A stretch of DNA of 64,000 nt, from contig VZSF01003003.1 of the NCBI GenBank assembly GCA_013398295.1, positions 1 through 64,000 of the forward strand. The letters run 5' to 3'. Shown here one piece after another: positions 13,301-28,300 of this stretch. Position 1 is the stretch's first letter. Each line of letters begins with the position of its first letter. Under the pieces are notes generated by a model, which was not told the DNA's origin, made no database searches, and saw nothing but the letters and a program-made list of their open reading frames with translations. The translations under genes were made by a program, and so were the position numbers. This DNA comes from Chionis minor. Lineage: Eukaryota; Chordata; Aves; Charadriiformes; Chionididae.

Positions 13301-16300
13301 TGTACCACTACTAACCAGTGTTCACAACCGTAACACTATCTAATCTGTGTTTGGTCTATGTCATTGTTTTGCAACCGTTGTGGTATGTTGGCAGGTAAAG
13401 TTTCAACTAAGACTGAATTATAACTGAGCTACTGTCTGCAGCCTGGAAATACCTGAGCTAATTTTTTAATAAGCAAGTTTATATTCTGGAATTAATTTAC
13501 CTACAGCAAGATGGCTTGTGGAGAATAACTTACTCTGATTCTTGGCAATGAAATTAGCAAGTGCGGAACTTCATGCTGTCATGGAGAAATTGCTTTCAGA
13601 ACCACAAGTAATTGAAATACCTGCAGTTCCTTCCTAGCTTAGAAAGACTTGATGTTTCCATTGCTTTTTAGAAAGAAAGAAAAATAAAAATTGGGTAAAC
13701 ATGAAGTTTAAAGTCATAATAGATATGATAATAAAGGAGTAAAATGAAGTGAGTTTTGATGGTTCATTCACTAAGATCATTAGATTAATTAGATTTTTCT
13801 TACTGTATTATTTTTAGTTAGAATTTTAAATTTGTGGGTAAAATTCTGACATTGATCTCCTGTCAGAATGGTCTCTGAATTAGAAGGACAAAAATATATG
13901 AAAACGCATGCTTTGCCTGCCTCTGTCCTCTAAATGTGTGATTTGTTGCAACTTCAGAGTAGTTACCAAGGGATCAGGCTAATATTTAAGGACCACCTCC
14001 TCCAAGCTCAGGAGCGATGCGTGCCAAGTCAGGCAAAAACACCAGGAGGCCTGTATGGATAAACAAGGAGCTCCTGGACAATCTCAAACAAAAAAAGGAA
14101 GCCTACAGAGGGTGGAAGCAAGGACAGGTAGCAGGGAGGAATACAGAGAGATTGTCCGAGCATCCAGTGATCAGATTAGGAAAGCTAAAGCCCAGATAGA
14201 GTTAAATCTGGCGAAGGACATCAAGGGCAACAAGAAAGCCTTCCATAGGTGTGCCAGTGACAAAAGGAAGACTAGGGAAATGCAGGCCCACTCAGGAAGG
14301 AAATGGGAGACCTGATCACCGGGGAGGTGGAGAAGGCTGAGGTACTCAATGACTTTTTTGCCTCAGTCTTCACCAGTAAGGGCTCTGACCTCACCACCCA
14401 GGTTGCAGAAGACTGGGAGAATGAGAAACAGCCTACTGTAGAAGAAGAGCAGGTTCAAGATCCGCTGAGGAGCCTGAAGGTGCACAAGTCCATGGGACCT
14501 GATGAGATTCATCCACAGGTCCTGAGTGAACCGGCAGATGTGGTTGCCAAGCCACTCTCCATCGTATTTGAGAAGTCGTGGCAGTCTCGTGAAGTTGCCA
14601 CCAACTGGAAAAGGGGAAAAATAACCCCCATTTTTAAAAAGGAAGAAAAAGGAAGACCCAGGGGACTACAGGCTGGTCAGTCTCATCTCTGTGCCTGGAC
14701 AGATCATAGAGCAAATCCTCCTGGAAACTCTGCTAAGGCACATGGAAAATAAGGAGGTGACCGGTGACAGCCACAATGGATTCATTACGGGCAAATTGTG
14801 CAAATTGTGCCTGACAAGTTTGGTGGCCTTCTACATGGATAAGGGAAGAGCAACTGACATCATCTACCTGAACTTGTGCAAAGCATTTGACACTGTACCC
14901 CATGACATCCTTGTCTCTAAATTGGAGAGACATGGATATGATGGATGGACCATTCGGTGAATAACCAACCTAAACCATTCTATGATTCTACCCATAGTCC
15001 TCGATTTCAGTTTAGATTTTGCTTTTGCAGTTTGGGTGTTTCAGGATCTGAAGATGCACCAGAAAATGTATGAAGTTAGAAATTGTACCTGGAAATAAGT
15101 CCCCCCCCCATTCTGAAGTCAGATTTCAAAACTGCTTTTTGCTTTCTTTTTGGTTCCATAAAACTTTTATATGGATTTAAGTTGACTGTATAGCTTACAT
15201 TTGCTTACATATGTTAAAATATTGAATCACTTCTTATGTAGTAGGGAATGAAAACTATTCTTTATGAGATTCATTTTTGTTTAAAATAAAAATCTGAGTC
15301 TTTTGCCTTCTGCTTGTTGATCAGTTCTGATGTGGGTAGGCTCCCTTGAAAAACCTGTAGGAAAATGTAGTGACAGATAATAGGATGACTCCATCTATTG
15401 CATTTGGGTCAAAATATTACTTATGCTATATTGCAGTGATGTGCCTTCTAAAAATGCACTGATTTAGATTTGTAAGGATGAGGATGCAAAAAAAAAAAAA
15501 GACTTCTAATATGTTTTTTATGAATTAAACGAATGCCTTGAATTAAATTCCCAATTATGGTAAATGGGCTTTCATAATAATCATGTAGCCATTATGTCCA
15601 AGCACTACTTTTATAATTCTGGATTAGAAAATACAGACAGCTTTAGCTGGACACTGCATTTCTACTTTTTCACTTCAGTACTTGATCAAAGTTACTTTTC
15701 TTGTGAAATTTTGTGATCACACCTTCTTTTTCTATATTAGTCAGCATAAGTGTAGGCTCTACTCTTGCAAGCACCATAGCTTGGTTAAATAAATAAACTG
15801 TGAATGTGTGTGTTTGAAATTGGTGCTTGAGCCCTTGCTTGAATGAGAAGACAGCATTGTCACAGAAGGTGAGTGGTAGGAAACACGTGGCAGTTTTACG
15901 GGGGTTGTGTTTCATGTGTAAAAAGATTTTTTTAATTCCTCCCCATCCTCCACTCCCAAAAGGAAAGAAACTCACACCACTTTAGAATGGCTCTGATCTT
16001 GGGGCATTTGCTGGGAATTGTGACATGAGAGCTTGGGTCCCAGAACTGCCCAAGCCTCCGCTGTCACCAGCTGATTGCAAGCTGAGGCTTGCCTGGGATT
16101 AAAAATAGTGGAAACAAGGAACTAGTTTTCAAGACGACCTGTGCTAGTTTATGGATGAAATTAGTCAAATGTGATCACCTGCAATAATAAAGAAATGGTT
16201 TTTGGAGCCCAGGAAGTTTTTCAGCCCGACGTTGCAGTAGTTGAGCAAGTTCTTCATGTGTGTGAGCATGTAAGTTTTCTAGCTCAAGTGAAAAATCCAT

Positions 16301-19300
16301 GTGTATTTTTAATTTAATTAGAAAAGGTAAATAAATGCTCGATTAGAAGCAGTGTGTTCATGACATTTGTTTGACAGGAATCATAGTTTTGTGTCTATAT
16401 GGTACCTGCTACCATTGGGGTCTTCGTGAATTTTCATAGGACTTAACGCAGTCCAGTTGCTTAATTTGTTCAATTTGTGCAGAGACCACCTGTGTGTAGC
16501 ATCATTTTTTGCTAATGTGAGCAGCTTCTATATTTTAGTCCAGTTAATTTCAACATGTAAGCCAACTGTGTATTTATACAGAGGAGTGATGGTCTATGCT
16601 GTATCTAATTCTAAAAATGGAAAGAAAGATGTGCACAGAGCAAGGTTCTTACTCTTGTTCTAATGTCTTTTTGTTAGCTAAAAGAACTGAATAACAGGAA
16701 ATGCTTGTAGACTCCAGCAGGAGATGCAGTAACATGAAATAGTTGTGGCGGCTTTTCTGTTTGCAGTCTTGTTGCATGTGGAGAAACGACAAAGAAATAT
16801 TGGCTACTCGATTTAGTGTTTTATTCCAGCTCTTTCTCGTACAATTTTTTCTATTTAAAGCTTTCTTTAGAGGGTGTTGTATCCGGATTATCTCACAGAA
16901 CTAAAAAAGGAGGGATGATGGGCATGTCATTTAAGTGGAGTGAACTAGGTAGGAAATCTAGAATCTGTCTTTTGATAGTTAATTTGGGCCCCTTAGGAGA
17001 AGATTAAGAGCACACAAGTAAGTTGTCTAAAATCAGGTGCTGTGATTATCCCATGAAAACTCTGTGCTTTCCGTGCTGAAGAGAGTATCCTGCCTATTTC
17101 TTGGTTGCTTTGACCCTTCCAAGCAAAAACGTATGGTCATATTTTGTGTCATTTTTCTGGCTAGTGTTCTGAAATTTTTAAAGCTGATTGTTGAAAAGGA
17201 GCAGTTGTGACTTTCTTTGTCCTGGATAGTTTCTCTTATGATAGCCATTTTTGTTAATCTTTCTATACCAAAAATAGCTCAGAGAAGTGAAATTATGGTC
17301 TTAAAAAGCTTTTCTGAGAGTTGTGTAAGCTTAAGCTCTTTTAAATTTTCCTGTAGTGTTTCTGTAAGGGGTTCCTGAGTAACAAGTAGAAGTTACTATA
17401 CCATAGTCTGCAAAGACTTGATAGCCCTGACCTTTCAGGTTATGTTCTGCTGTAAACCAGTGCCAAATCAAAACATTGAGAGCATGAATTTCTTGGGGGC
17501 TGGGAATGTCTTTGAATGCTTGGGTCAACCCTAGCAGGATGAGGTCTTGTCTGAGCCCTCTTAACGCGGTTGCATGGTAAACATAGGATAATGTGCTGCT
17601 GCAATGAATACTTTAATTTGAAGCGTTAGGAATACTGCAAATGCCTGCATTAAATGCCTTTAAGTAGTAACAGTAGTGTGGTGATGCTGTTACACAGTAA
17701 CAGCAGATTTATGATAAAGTACTATATTGTGGCTCGGTAGCAGGCAAATCTGTGTTTGGAAACAAGAAGCTTGGTGTGAAATGTTAACACGATCCAGTGG
17801 TATCATTTTAAACGTTTTTTGTCTTTCATTAATAGTGAGTTGAATTCAAAACTGCAAGACACGTTGGAACAAATAGAGGTAAGAATTAATATATTGATGT
17901 TTAGTGTAAGTTAGTATTTAACCTCTAGTGTTATTAGCAATTACAGAACATGCACATTTCTTTCAAATACAGTCTTTGGAATGCTAGCTATAGTCATTGC
18001 TGTTCATCTAGCCTTTTGTGCTGCAGGCAACTTCATGCTCTATGATATGCTGTCAAACTTATGAGCCCCGCTCACTAATTGTGCCTGTTTTAAGTGCTGA
18101 CGCAGTCAAATAAAATAGGCACGTAACATTTGAGGTACTGGAGCAAGGTATGCTCCCTGTATGGTGAAGATGCACGGTGGTTTTCAGTCCATGAACTGCT
18201 ATGAATTCTTTAGACTACTCCTAAATAGTTGTGAAAAGTAGGTTTGCAGCATGCCAATGGGTTTGTATAAGCTACGCGGGAGATCACTGTTTCACTGGGA
18301 ACTTTAGAGGTCAGCGAACTGGAACTGCTCAGTAGGGCCAGTGCTAAGGCATAGGAAGTAAGACTGGAATAACTGTGAAAGATGTGACAAAGGTCAGTTG
18401 AAGTTGGTAGATGGTACTGTGAAAGCAAATGAATATAAAATGGTAAGTGTCTTGCTGGAAATTGGTGGCAAAAAAAGAGTTCGTGAACAAAAGGAATTCT
18501 TTTAACTCCGTTACTAGGTAATTTTGAGTTGAAACTTGACAGGATTTTTGTAGGAAGTATGTATAATGCGTATGTAGTGCATGTAATGCCTACACACGTA
18601 ATGGCATAGCAGAAAACTGGATTAGCTGTCCCAGCAGCCCTCTATGCCTCTGGCCACATGCTCTTTATAAAGTCAGATAAGTGCCTGTATTATTGTACCT
18701 CATTATTTAATTCCCTGTACGATTAGAGCTTTCTAAAATTTCCTTCATTTATGCCTTTGTACTTTTGCTTTCTTGCAAAGCTTTTCTTTGTTCTTTTACT
18801 CTTTCACTGGTATATGCTTTATTCAGAGCATGGCTGGTTCGAAAGAGATAATGAAACTGTTTTCTTCTCACTCTCACATAGCCAGTCATTGTCATTTTCC
18901 TTTTTTTTTTTTTAAATCACTCAGCTTTTATTCCTATTGCTTTCATTTATGTGCCATTTATTCCTTGTGAGCAAACATTGAAGTTGCTTAAAAAAGGACA
19001 TGCATTTTTACTTCCTTCCAGTAACAGCTTTGCAGAGCAAATTCTGCTTGTGCTAAAATCTGGTAAAATATGCCATGTTGGTTGGTGATAGCAATTCACA
19101 GCTAGCTAAATAATCATATTCAAGATCTTCATTTATTATTTCTGAATTTATAGAAGTATCTTGTTTCCCTCCTGTGAAATTATCTTATTTTCTACCGGAA
19201 TTATATTTATCCGTATGTGAGAATGTAAGTCATGGAGTATTCCTGTGAAATATATGTTCTAATTAATATAGAATCATATTCTGCTAAATTAATATTCTAA

Positions 19301-22300
19301 TAATGAGTCTCTCAATAGTTGAGTACCTCTGCTTATGTCCATTCCTTTTTTTCTTTTTCTTCTTGTAATTTAGGTTTTAACATTGACCTTACTTTTTATA
19401 CTATGATACAAATAAAATGCAAGGTGGTTATAGTGGAAGAAGCCATTGAAAAATGTAGCTGAAAAGATTAATGTACTCTATGTTTAAGAACTCTGTTCAT
19501 GAGCAGCTTGATATCCTTGTTTCTCTGTTTATACAGCTGTTATACATGGAATAAGAGGAAGAAAAAATCTTTTAAATTAGTATATGGGTAAAATTCAAAT
19601 TGCTGAGTAACTCTTTAGAAAAGTTCTGAATAAGTTACTTGTCCTTTTACCATTTTGCTTAGGGAAAAATGCAGTACTTGATTGTATTCTACTTTCCTTT
19701 TTTGTGCTTAAAGAAAAATACTGATCTGCTTAAAAAAACCTCCAAAAATAAAACACACACCCCCAAACCCAACAGCAACAAAAAGCCCCCACCAAATCTC
19801 TAGGTTTAAAATCTATAAATATTTTGTGGCCAATTTTGTGAAGTAATTAATGAAATTTTGCCAGTGGAGTAAGTGAAAGTACATGGGGACTAAACAACCA
19901 TCACCTGTTCCTATATGCAAGAGCAAGACTACATTGCAAGATCCTTAAATAATAAGAATTGAAATGGCTTTAGTGGCTAGCAAGGATAGAAAATATATGC
20001 CAGCTGTGTATGTTTTCATATGTTATTGATTCTTGTTTTCCTTTCTTGCATGTTGATTGAAAATAACTGGAGTTAGGCTGTGTGTATCTGAATATATTAC
20101 AGCGTCTACATGAGAATTATGCTACTAAGCTACACGGTCAAATTCTTGGAAGCCTTATTAGTTAGTCATTAAGTATACGATCCTATTTTAGGGGGTTTTT
20201 TTCATTCAGTGCACATAATAGATGAACTTCACTTATTGCAAAGCTGTTCACTATGCTCAGACACAGCTTTAATGGCAGAACTAGTACTTCTGTGTCTGCT
20301 TTCTTTTCTCTTATGATACTGATCATTGTGCTGGTATAGTACTCCATAAATTACCTGTTTCACAAGGAACTTCTAATTGAGACAGTGTTAATTCCATTTA
20401 ATAGATGGCATGAGAGGGTTAAGAAGTCTATAATTGAATTGCTTGAGTTGAAACACCTGTGGAGCATTTTTATTTTTCCCCCCCCCCTACATCTGGGTAT
20501 TTCTTAGGAATGGGAGTAGAGCAAGTTAGAAATCCCATTTCTCCCATATTGTGGTGCTAGACCTTCTCAAAGTAAACATTGCTTTGAGTTTGACTTCAGT
20601 GAAGTAGTGTACTTTTCACTGTACTTGTTCTTGAAAACAGTGCAGCTGTTTGGCTGACAAAAATTTCAGACTGAATTACTGCAGGCTGCCAGAAGTCACA
20701 TCTGAGCACCTCAAAATAGTCTAGTAATGTACAGAGTTGGCTGTTGTACAAACATACTTATTAGATAAGATTATTAAATAAGAATCTTTTCCTCACTTGC
20801 GGTTGTTTAGGTAAGGTATTACTTGGCCTGTTTTTATTAAATGTTTAACACCTTTTTTCCTTCATTTATATAGGAACAGTTGGACGTAGCGCTCTCCAAA
20901 ATATGCAAGAACTTTGATATCAGTCATTATACAAAGGTTCAGCAGGCTTACAGGCTGCTTGGAAAAACACAGGTTAGTATTCGTCTTCTGAGTAAGTTGC
21001 AAAGAACAGTGGTGTAACAGCATGAAGCTTTGAGTACTGAGATGGAAATCTGTTTTCCTAATGCTGATGAATCTTGCTGAGTATGCACAGTTTTTTTATA
21101 ATGTTCAGATAATTTAACAGTAATTACTAAAGGTAAACTGTGTATTACTTTAACATAGCTTTTTGGACATGGTATAGCTGCAACATCTTTAATTATTTCA
21201 TTCATAGTTCGGTGTTTCAGCTCTATTTATAATGCTGTTTGCATTACTAATTGTATTTGGGCACGTGAGTACTAGTTTTCATAGCTAGGTCCCTGTTAGT
21301 GAGTTGTGCACCAGATGTACCTTGCATGTGTGGGTTCCCATATTGTGCGACATCGAATGCGACAGGACTGGAGATGTGAGGAGCTATTTTTCTGGCAATA
21401 AAATACAACACAAGGCATGTCAAACCGAGACTGTGGACATGTCTTAGAAGTTAGATCTCTGTGTGCCTAGAGCTTTTTGTATGTTAACAGGAGTAGGTCT
21501 AAACTCTCCGATAAGATGTAGTTCTCTTCTGTTGGTGCACTGCCTTGAGGCTTAGGGTGTTTTCTCTGGGAAGGCGATGAACCTGTTTCCTTTTGAAGCA
21601 GTTAGGAAGTGGGGGAGCTGGTACCAAGCTCCTGTAATGGCAGGCAGGGTAAGGAGAGGAGAAAGTCCTGGAGACATCTTTTGTCAGTGATGGGTGTTCA
21701 TGACATAGTGAGGCTAAACGTGGTGGTGCCAGTGCAGCAACGCTGTTTTGCTTAGAGAAGAGATTCCTCCAGAAAGTTTTAATAGCTGAAGATCATCTCA
21801 AAGTGCCTGTCCCCTGATGAAGACAGGACAGGAACCCCATTCATTCTTTATTATGCTTCGGGTTTTTTATTGTAGTTTCCCAGTATTCAGAAGCGTGGCT
21901 GACATTAGAATGCTTTTGTGGGGGTTATTTTTAAATTTTTGTTTGGTTTTTGTTTCTTTCTAATGGAAACTTTCTAGCAAAGTAGGGTTCTTTTTCTGTA
22001 GCTTGACTGTCTAACAGTGTAGCTCTGCAATAGGATAGCAACAGATTTCTCTTCCCATACTTTGACGATGTGCAGAGTTAGTGGAGTGCCTAAAGACTGC
22101 AACTTAAAATCGGGGGAGAAGATTAATTAGACTTTTACTTTGCTAATGCATCATATGCAATTTCTTTATTTACTGAACAAAAGTAGATATAATGCGTTCA
22201 CTGCTCCGGAGTCTCGTGCATGATATGTTGAGAAAGGCAGACTTTTTGTTGGAGAGGAATAAAGTTTCCAAACAAAACAAAAATGTTATTTGTTACTGCA

Positions 22301-25300
22301 TGCTTTTGTCTGCTCTGTTCTCATGATAGAATGACTTGTTTTTGACATTCTTTTTATTACTGCCAAAGTATGTATTTCGAACTTGTCTGGAAAAGAATTC
22401 AGTTGCGTCATTATTGAAATATCTCCCATTTTGACCCCTCCTCATTAAACAAAATGAAAAGAACTTTCAGTGTTTTCAGTACTTGTCATTCTGTTTTCTT
22501 TGACTAATTCAAGTTGGGGTAGCTGCAGGTGATTGGTATTTGCGATAGGATTATAACAGAATTGCTTGTTCATTTCCTATAGGCATTAACTGAGTTCTCA
22601 GCTTTTGTCAGTAGCTAAGAATGTCAAATAGCAAGTGGCAAACCCGATAATTTTCAAATTGCAGGATCTGATAACTTCATTCTGGCATATCAAATAATTT
22701 TTTTATTGATTCTTATATACCATACATACTGATTATTAGCATATCTTGAAACAGTGAGAAAATTCAGTGTCTGAAATGGACTAATGTTATGTACAGTTTA
22801 TTAACAAGGGTTAAGGGAAACAGCCTGACCTGAAACTCAGGCGTGATTATGGCAAAACATATATAGTCTTCAGTGTTTAGTACGTGTACTGATTTTTTTT
22901 TTCTGGAAAAAGTGAGTTTTGTTAAACAAATGTCACATTCTGTTTTTATTGCAAAGAGAGTTTTTGTGAGAAATTTATTGATGTGAGGCGTATATTATAT
23001 GCTTTTCTGTAACACTTAATCCTACTTTATATTCTTCAAGGAAGAACTCTGTTTGGCAAGTGGATGGATTGAAGACTTTGTAATTGTGGTTTTAGATTTA
23101 TTAATTGCAAAGGAAATATTTTTATTTTTGGTGGAATTGTTTCCAGTGGGGAAAAATAGGATTGATCGCAACTCATTTCTCTTTGAAATAGTCATCACTG
23201 ATTGCGATGGTAAATGAATGAATGAGTAAATTCTGTAATTAAACATATTATGTACATGCAAAATTAGTATTTACTAGTTATAATGTCAAAAACCTCGTGT
23301 GTTAGAGGGACAATGGCAGGGAAAACTGATTTTACTGGTAATACATGAACTCTTTTATGTTACTGTATTGTAATATTGCCAAGTTCTATGTTAGGTATTT
23401 TTGAAACAAAGATTAGAGGCCATGCTTAGTCTCCTGTGTTCAGTACTGAAAAAGGCTTAGATTAAAAGACTATGGCATATGGCAAATTGAATTTTTCTAT
23501 TTGATTTTATGTTATTCCTTTTCTTTCAGACAGCAATGGACCAGTTACATATGCACTTCACTCAAGCCATTCACAACACTGTGTTTCAAGTAGTCCTTGG
23601 ATACGTGGAGCTGTGTGCAGGAAATACAGACACCAAGTTTCAGAAGTTACAGTACAAAGACCTCTGTACAGTATGTAATACTTGCATATATGTGTGTATT
23701 TTAATCTGAATTTTTCCACTCTTCTAAGTGTACCTTGTGTATGTAGGGACTCAGTTATTAAAATAACCCTGCAGCTACTGTAGCTTCTTAATACAACTCA
23801 TAGGCTGATTGAGAGATTGGTTATTCACAACTTAATGCCGATTTCAATTGTACTGAATCTCTAGATGGTGTACACACCATCTAAATAAACGTAAAGAAGT
23901 AAATTATGGGATACAAACAGGAGATCAAGATTTCAAAGCTCCCATGTCTTCAGTGTAATATACTAGTTACTGGAGTCACTATTAGCTTTGAACTTTATTT
24001 CAGTGAATTTAAACTGTATTCACAAGTCCTGTAATATTTCATTTCAGTAAGGGTTCTTGTAAAGATATTAACATAATTGGAGTCTTCCCATTACTCCTAA
24101 CTTTGTATCACATTTATTGCACTTTTGGTATCAAGATAAGGGACACCTGTAATATGGAGATGGAAATGCTTGATGATAGGCAGATCATGGACTGGACATA
24201 ACTGTATGTTTCCCTTTAGTATAGATTTTAGATGCAGTTTCTTGCATGTGTGTATTTTGTTTATTTTTTGAAAAATGTTAATAGAATGAATTACTGTGTT
24301 TTGAGTAGTATTTTCAGTTCACTCTAATTCTTTCACTTGTGATCTTACTGTTAAACCCTGAGAAATTTTCTTAAACTTCATTGGTGGGGGCAGACAGTGT
24401 GGGATATTTTGGGTGGTTGTAACAATGATTTAAAACTTGAAATTATGTTTCCATCTTGAATGTTTGTCTTGTGTTTGTTTCAGTCACAGACAGACTAAGC
24501 CCTCATCATACTTCATCAACTCAAGGAGCCACCCCCTCAGTTGCAATTTATTAAATCAAAGTACAGTCACAACGAGATTAAAGTTCGTATTCTGATGCAC
24601 CTTCTGCTTTTTCAGTTCTCAGACCTCCTGGCATTGTGTAGCTTCAGCTAGGAAACAACACATCTGCTTTGAAATCCCTTTTGTTGTGAAGAGCTGCCCC
24701 TTTGACTTTGAAGGCTTACATAATCTAAGAGCCTTCATGTGAGCGAAAGTGGATTATGAAAAATTAATTTATTGGGAGTAATTGACATAAGTATTAATGA
24801 ACGGAATGAGTAAGGTTACAGATAGGTTGCATTTGTACTTCACCGAGATGAATTCTAGTTAAACAAAGTTATCAAGCCCTGATCTCTGTTCTCCACACTG
24901 CAGCCCTTTTGTACTTCTGCTTTAAGTCTTCAGAGGATGTTTTTATTTTAATTTCTTAGTTTGTTTCTGAGGTTTTTTGCTTTATATTTCTATATGCTTT
25001 TCAGTATTATTTTTAGTAATATTTATGATACTAAGCCTGTTTATTTACGTTTACAAAAAATACTACTGAGCTCCTCCTGGCTTCTTCTAAAGTAAAATTG
25101 CTGCTGCTGTTAATTCTTAGCCTTTACAGTGCAAAGCAATCTTTCAGGTCACTGGAAATACCATATTTTGTAATACACAGTAAGAGAGTTGCTTTAACTG
25201 TGTGGTTACAAAATTATTATCTTATTATTTCTATTTGGTTTTCCCTCTGCAGAACCCTCATGAGATGCTTCTTTAGTTATGTGAGCCTGCAATGGCTTGT

Positions 25301-28300
25301 ATCTGACAGTCTGTACAAAGGAAGGTACTCAAACTTTAGGACTGTAAAGTACTATAAATACTGCAGTGATTTCCTTGAAATGTATTGATATTTTTTTTAA
25401 AAAAATTTTTTTTCATTACTCCCTTGCTAACAATTGAGTATTTAGGGACAGGCTGCAGATGGGAAATTTTGGTCTCTGTTATGAACCAAGCTGTTTGGCG
25501 TTGGTTGGTACCTGTTGCAGTGCCTTTGTGAAAATTGGAGTGCTGAATAAGTTGGACTATTGTAGCAATTCCATTTCTAACTTCCTGTAGGAAAAATACT
25601 GACATCTTTTCATCTCTTGCATTCAGTTGTCAGGGAATAAATTGTTTAAGACTAAAATATGAGCCGCCTTTCTCCATGTCTGCTTCTAGTGAGAAGCCTG
25701 TTCAACCTGTCTACACTGTTAAGCCAGGATGCTCTTAACATATAAGTGGTTATGGAGTGCTTACTCTAATTAAACAGTGGAAGTCATACAAAATTAAAGA
25801 CTTCCTTTTCGGGCAGATCTCCTGTTGTGTGTTTCTAAAAATCTTTCTAAATGAACTCATTTAGCTCATTTGCATTGTACATGGGTAGTGGGGGACTGTG
25901 GTGGGGTTTTTTTCTTTGTTTTAATTTTTTGCTTGTTTCTTTTCTGGACATCAGGTAGTGGATTTTATAATAATGTGGGGTTTTTTAAAAGAATAATGTT
26001 TTCAGTAATTCTTAGCCTTTTATGTAAGTTATGTGCCTGTGTACTCTGAGTCACTATTTCCTTGTTGAGCATTTCTTTTCCTAGCGATACACCATGCTCT
26101 CTTAGGTCCTTTCTCCTTTTGAATACTACTGGAGCAGGGGGGAGTTTGACTGCTTCATTTTCAAGTTTTGATTTTCTTTATTCTAGCATAAGTTCAAAGA
26201 AATTCAGTTGTTTATTTTCTTAGTCTAAATGGAATTCTCTTGGTATTTAGTAAGTGACCCTTTCTTCCTGGCCACCTGGAAGACAATAAGTCTTCAAGTT
26301 TAGTGATCAACACAACCAAAGTTTAGATTTTATAGCTACTAAAAGCCCTCAGATACAGCAAGAGTAACATTTTCTGGGGACTTGGCAGATAATAAACTTA
26401 TTGCCCTATTTTGTTCCATTGTTAGCAAAGTCTGTAGGATCTGAGATTAAAATGCCTCAAGAATACAGACAGTAATGTAGCTCAACTTTCCAATTGTCCA
26501 GGTGTTTTAGAAAAAACCTAGTATTCTCAGTTACTACTTTTTTGATGCACCAAAAACTTGGCTTTTTCACTTTTTGGTGTGTCCAGAATGCCTAATTTAT
26601 ATTTTTGAGGCAGCTCTGGTTTGATAAGGAACAGAACCAGAATAATAATGCATTTAAAAAAACCCCAAGCACACTGAAAAGACATAATGATTAATATGAG
26701 GCTTCCAGATACTTTTGCTGGTGACAGCTGTTAATGCTAACGAAGAGTTTTTGTGACTCCTTAATCATAGAGTGTAGGACAATATGGCTTGGACAGTATG
26801 TGCTACTGCTAGGAACATTATTTAAGCTTAGAAAGCAAGAGAACTTTATTAAATAGAAAGTAAAGACATGTAGTTTATAATTTTTTACCTGAAAGCTGAA
26901 AAATGGGAGGGGTGTAAGAAATGCATCTGCATTTGTGAGGAAATCTGTTCAGTCTAATGTATTTTATCCAACAAATGTAATACTTGAGCTTATCAAGGTT
27001 TTGTTGCAATTCAGGGCTCAGGAAGGACACTCATTGTTTAGAAAGCCACAGTGGTATCAGTGGTTGACCATGCAATTGGGAGGGAATTGATTGCTTTGAT
27101 TAAGGGTTTGCTCCCTCTAGAATCCATGGTTGGTTATTTTGGTGATTATGTTGACATCACTTCATACCGTTGCAGAAGCTGTTACTATTTTTGAAGAGTT
27201 TCATTGTAACTGTAATGCCAAAGCTTTTATATCATCTTGGCTATAGGTTTTTGGGTTAGCATGCAGTATCGACATGGTAAAAGCTCACTAGCCATGGGGA
27301 AGTCGACTGTGGACGCTGCAGTAACAATGGGAAAGTATGAACGGTTTTCTGCAACAGTGTTAGTTTGAAGTGCTGATTTCCAGACTTCTCAGAGCACCTT
27401 TAAATAATAATGTAATCAAAATCACATTTGTACAGCTGGACTTTGACCTTGTTTATAAGCTGTGAGACTGCTTCTTCACAGGAAATGAGACAAGGGTGAC
27501 TTACCATTGCCACTCAGATAAGCAATATATTTTACAGTCTTTTCTTTACCCAGCAAGACCCCTTCTCAATTTCATCCCTTTACCTGACAATCTCATCTTA
27601 GATGTTTCTACTCTGTATCTATCATTCTGATAAAACTGATACTCTTCACCTAATGAGTATCTTTAAAATAATAGGCCAATCATAATTAGCTCTTTGGAGC
27701 AGGGTGGATTGGGGTGGTAGGACAGCTGCCATCTAAGTTTGTTTGTTTGTTTTTAAACTACCTGTGTCTGATTGGATGCAAAAAGGAAAATTTTTTCACA
27801 ATGAGAGCAATCATCCATTGGAATAGTCTCCCCAGGGAAGTGGTACATTCCCCATTATTGGACACTTAAGATTCAGCTGGACGGGGTGCTGAGCCATCTT
27901 GTCTAGACCGTGCTTTTGCCCTGAAAGGTTGGACCAGATGATCCTTGAGGTTCCTTCCAACCTAGTATTCCATGCTTCTCTATACAGCATTCAACCCTGG
28001 CATCAGCCAGGATGGCTTCTGTGTGCTACTGAAGTACAAGTACCTTTATCATTGAACTGACACAGTGTCTGCATGTCACAGAGGTGGCTACATCCCTTTT
28101 TGATGGTGAGATATGCTGACCATTAGACTGTGTGGCTTCTGTATCTGCCTTGCTTTTCCATGAATATAAGATGTGTTTAATATATGGGCCAACTGAAAAA
28201 AAAAAAGGCGTTAACGATAAACTTTGCACTTTTAGTCAGTATTTGATTAGTTGACTAAAATCAGGCATTCATCAGCTCTGAAATACTTTTGAAAAGGAAA

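Noticed and set aside
14017..14960. Several overlapping + strand open frames that look like a host gene
   Set aside because: All are pieces of CR1 ORF2 (linker and reverse transcriptase), broken by frameshifts, so they are annotated as one mobile element instead.
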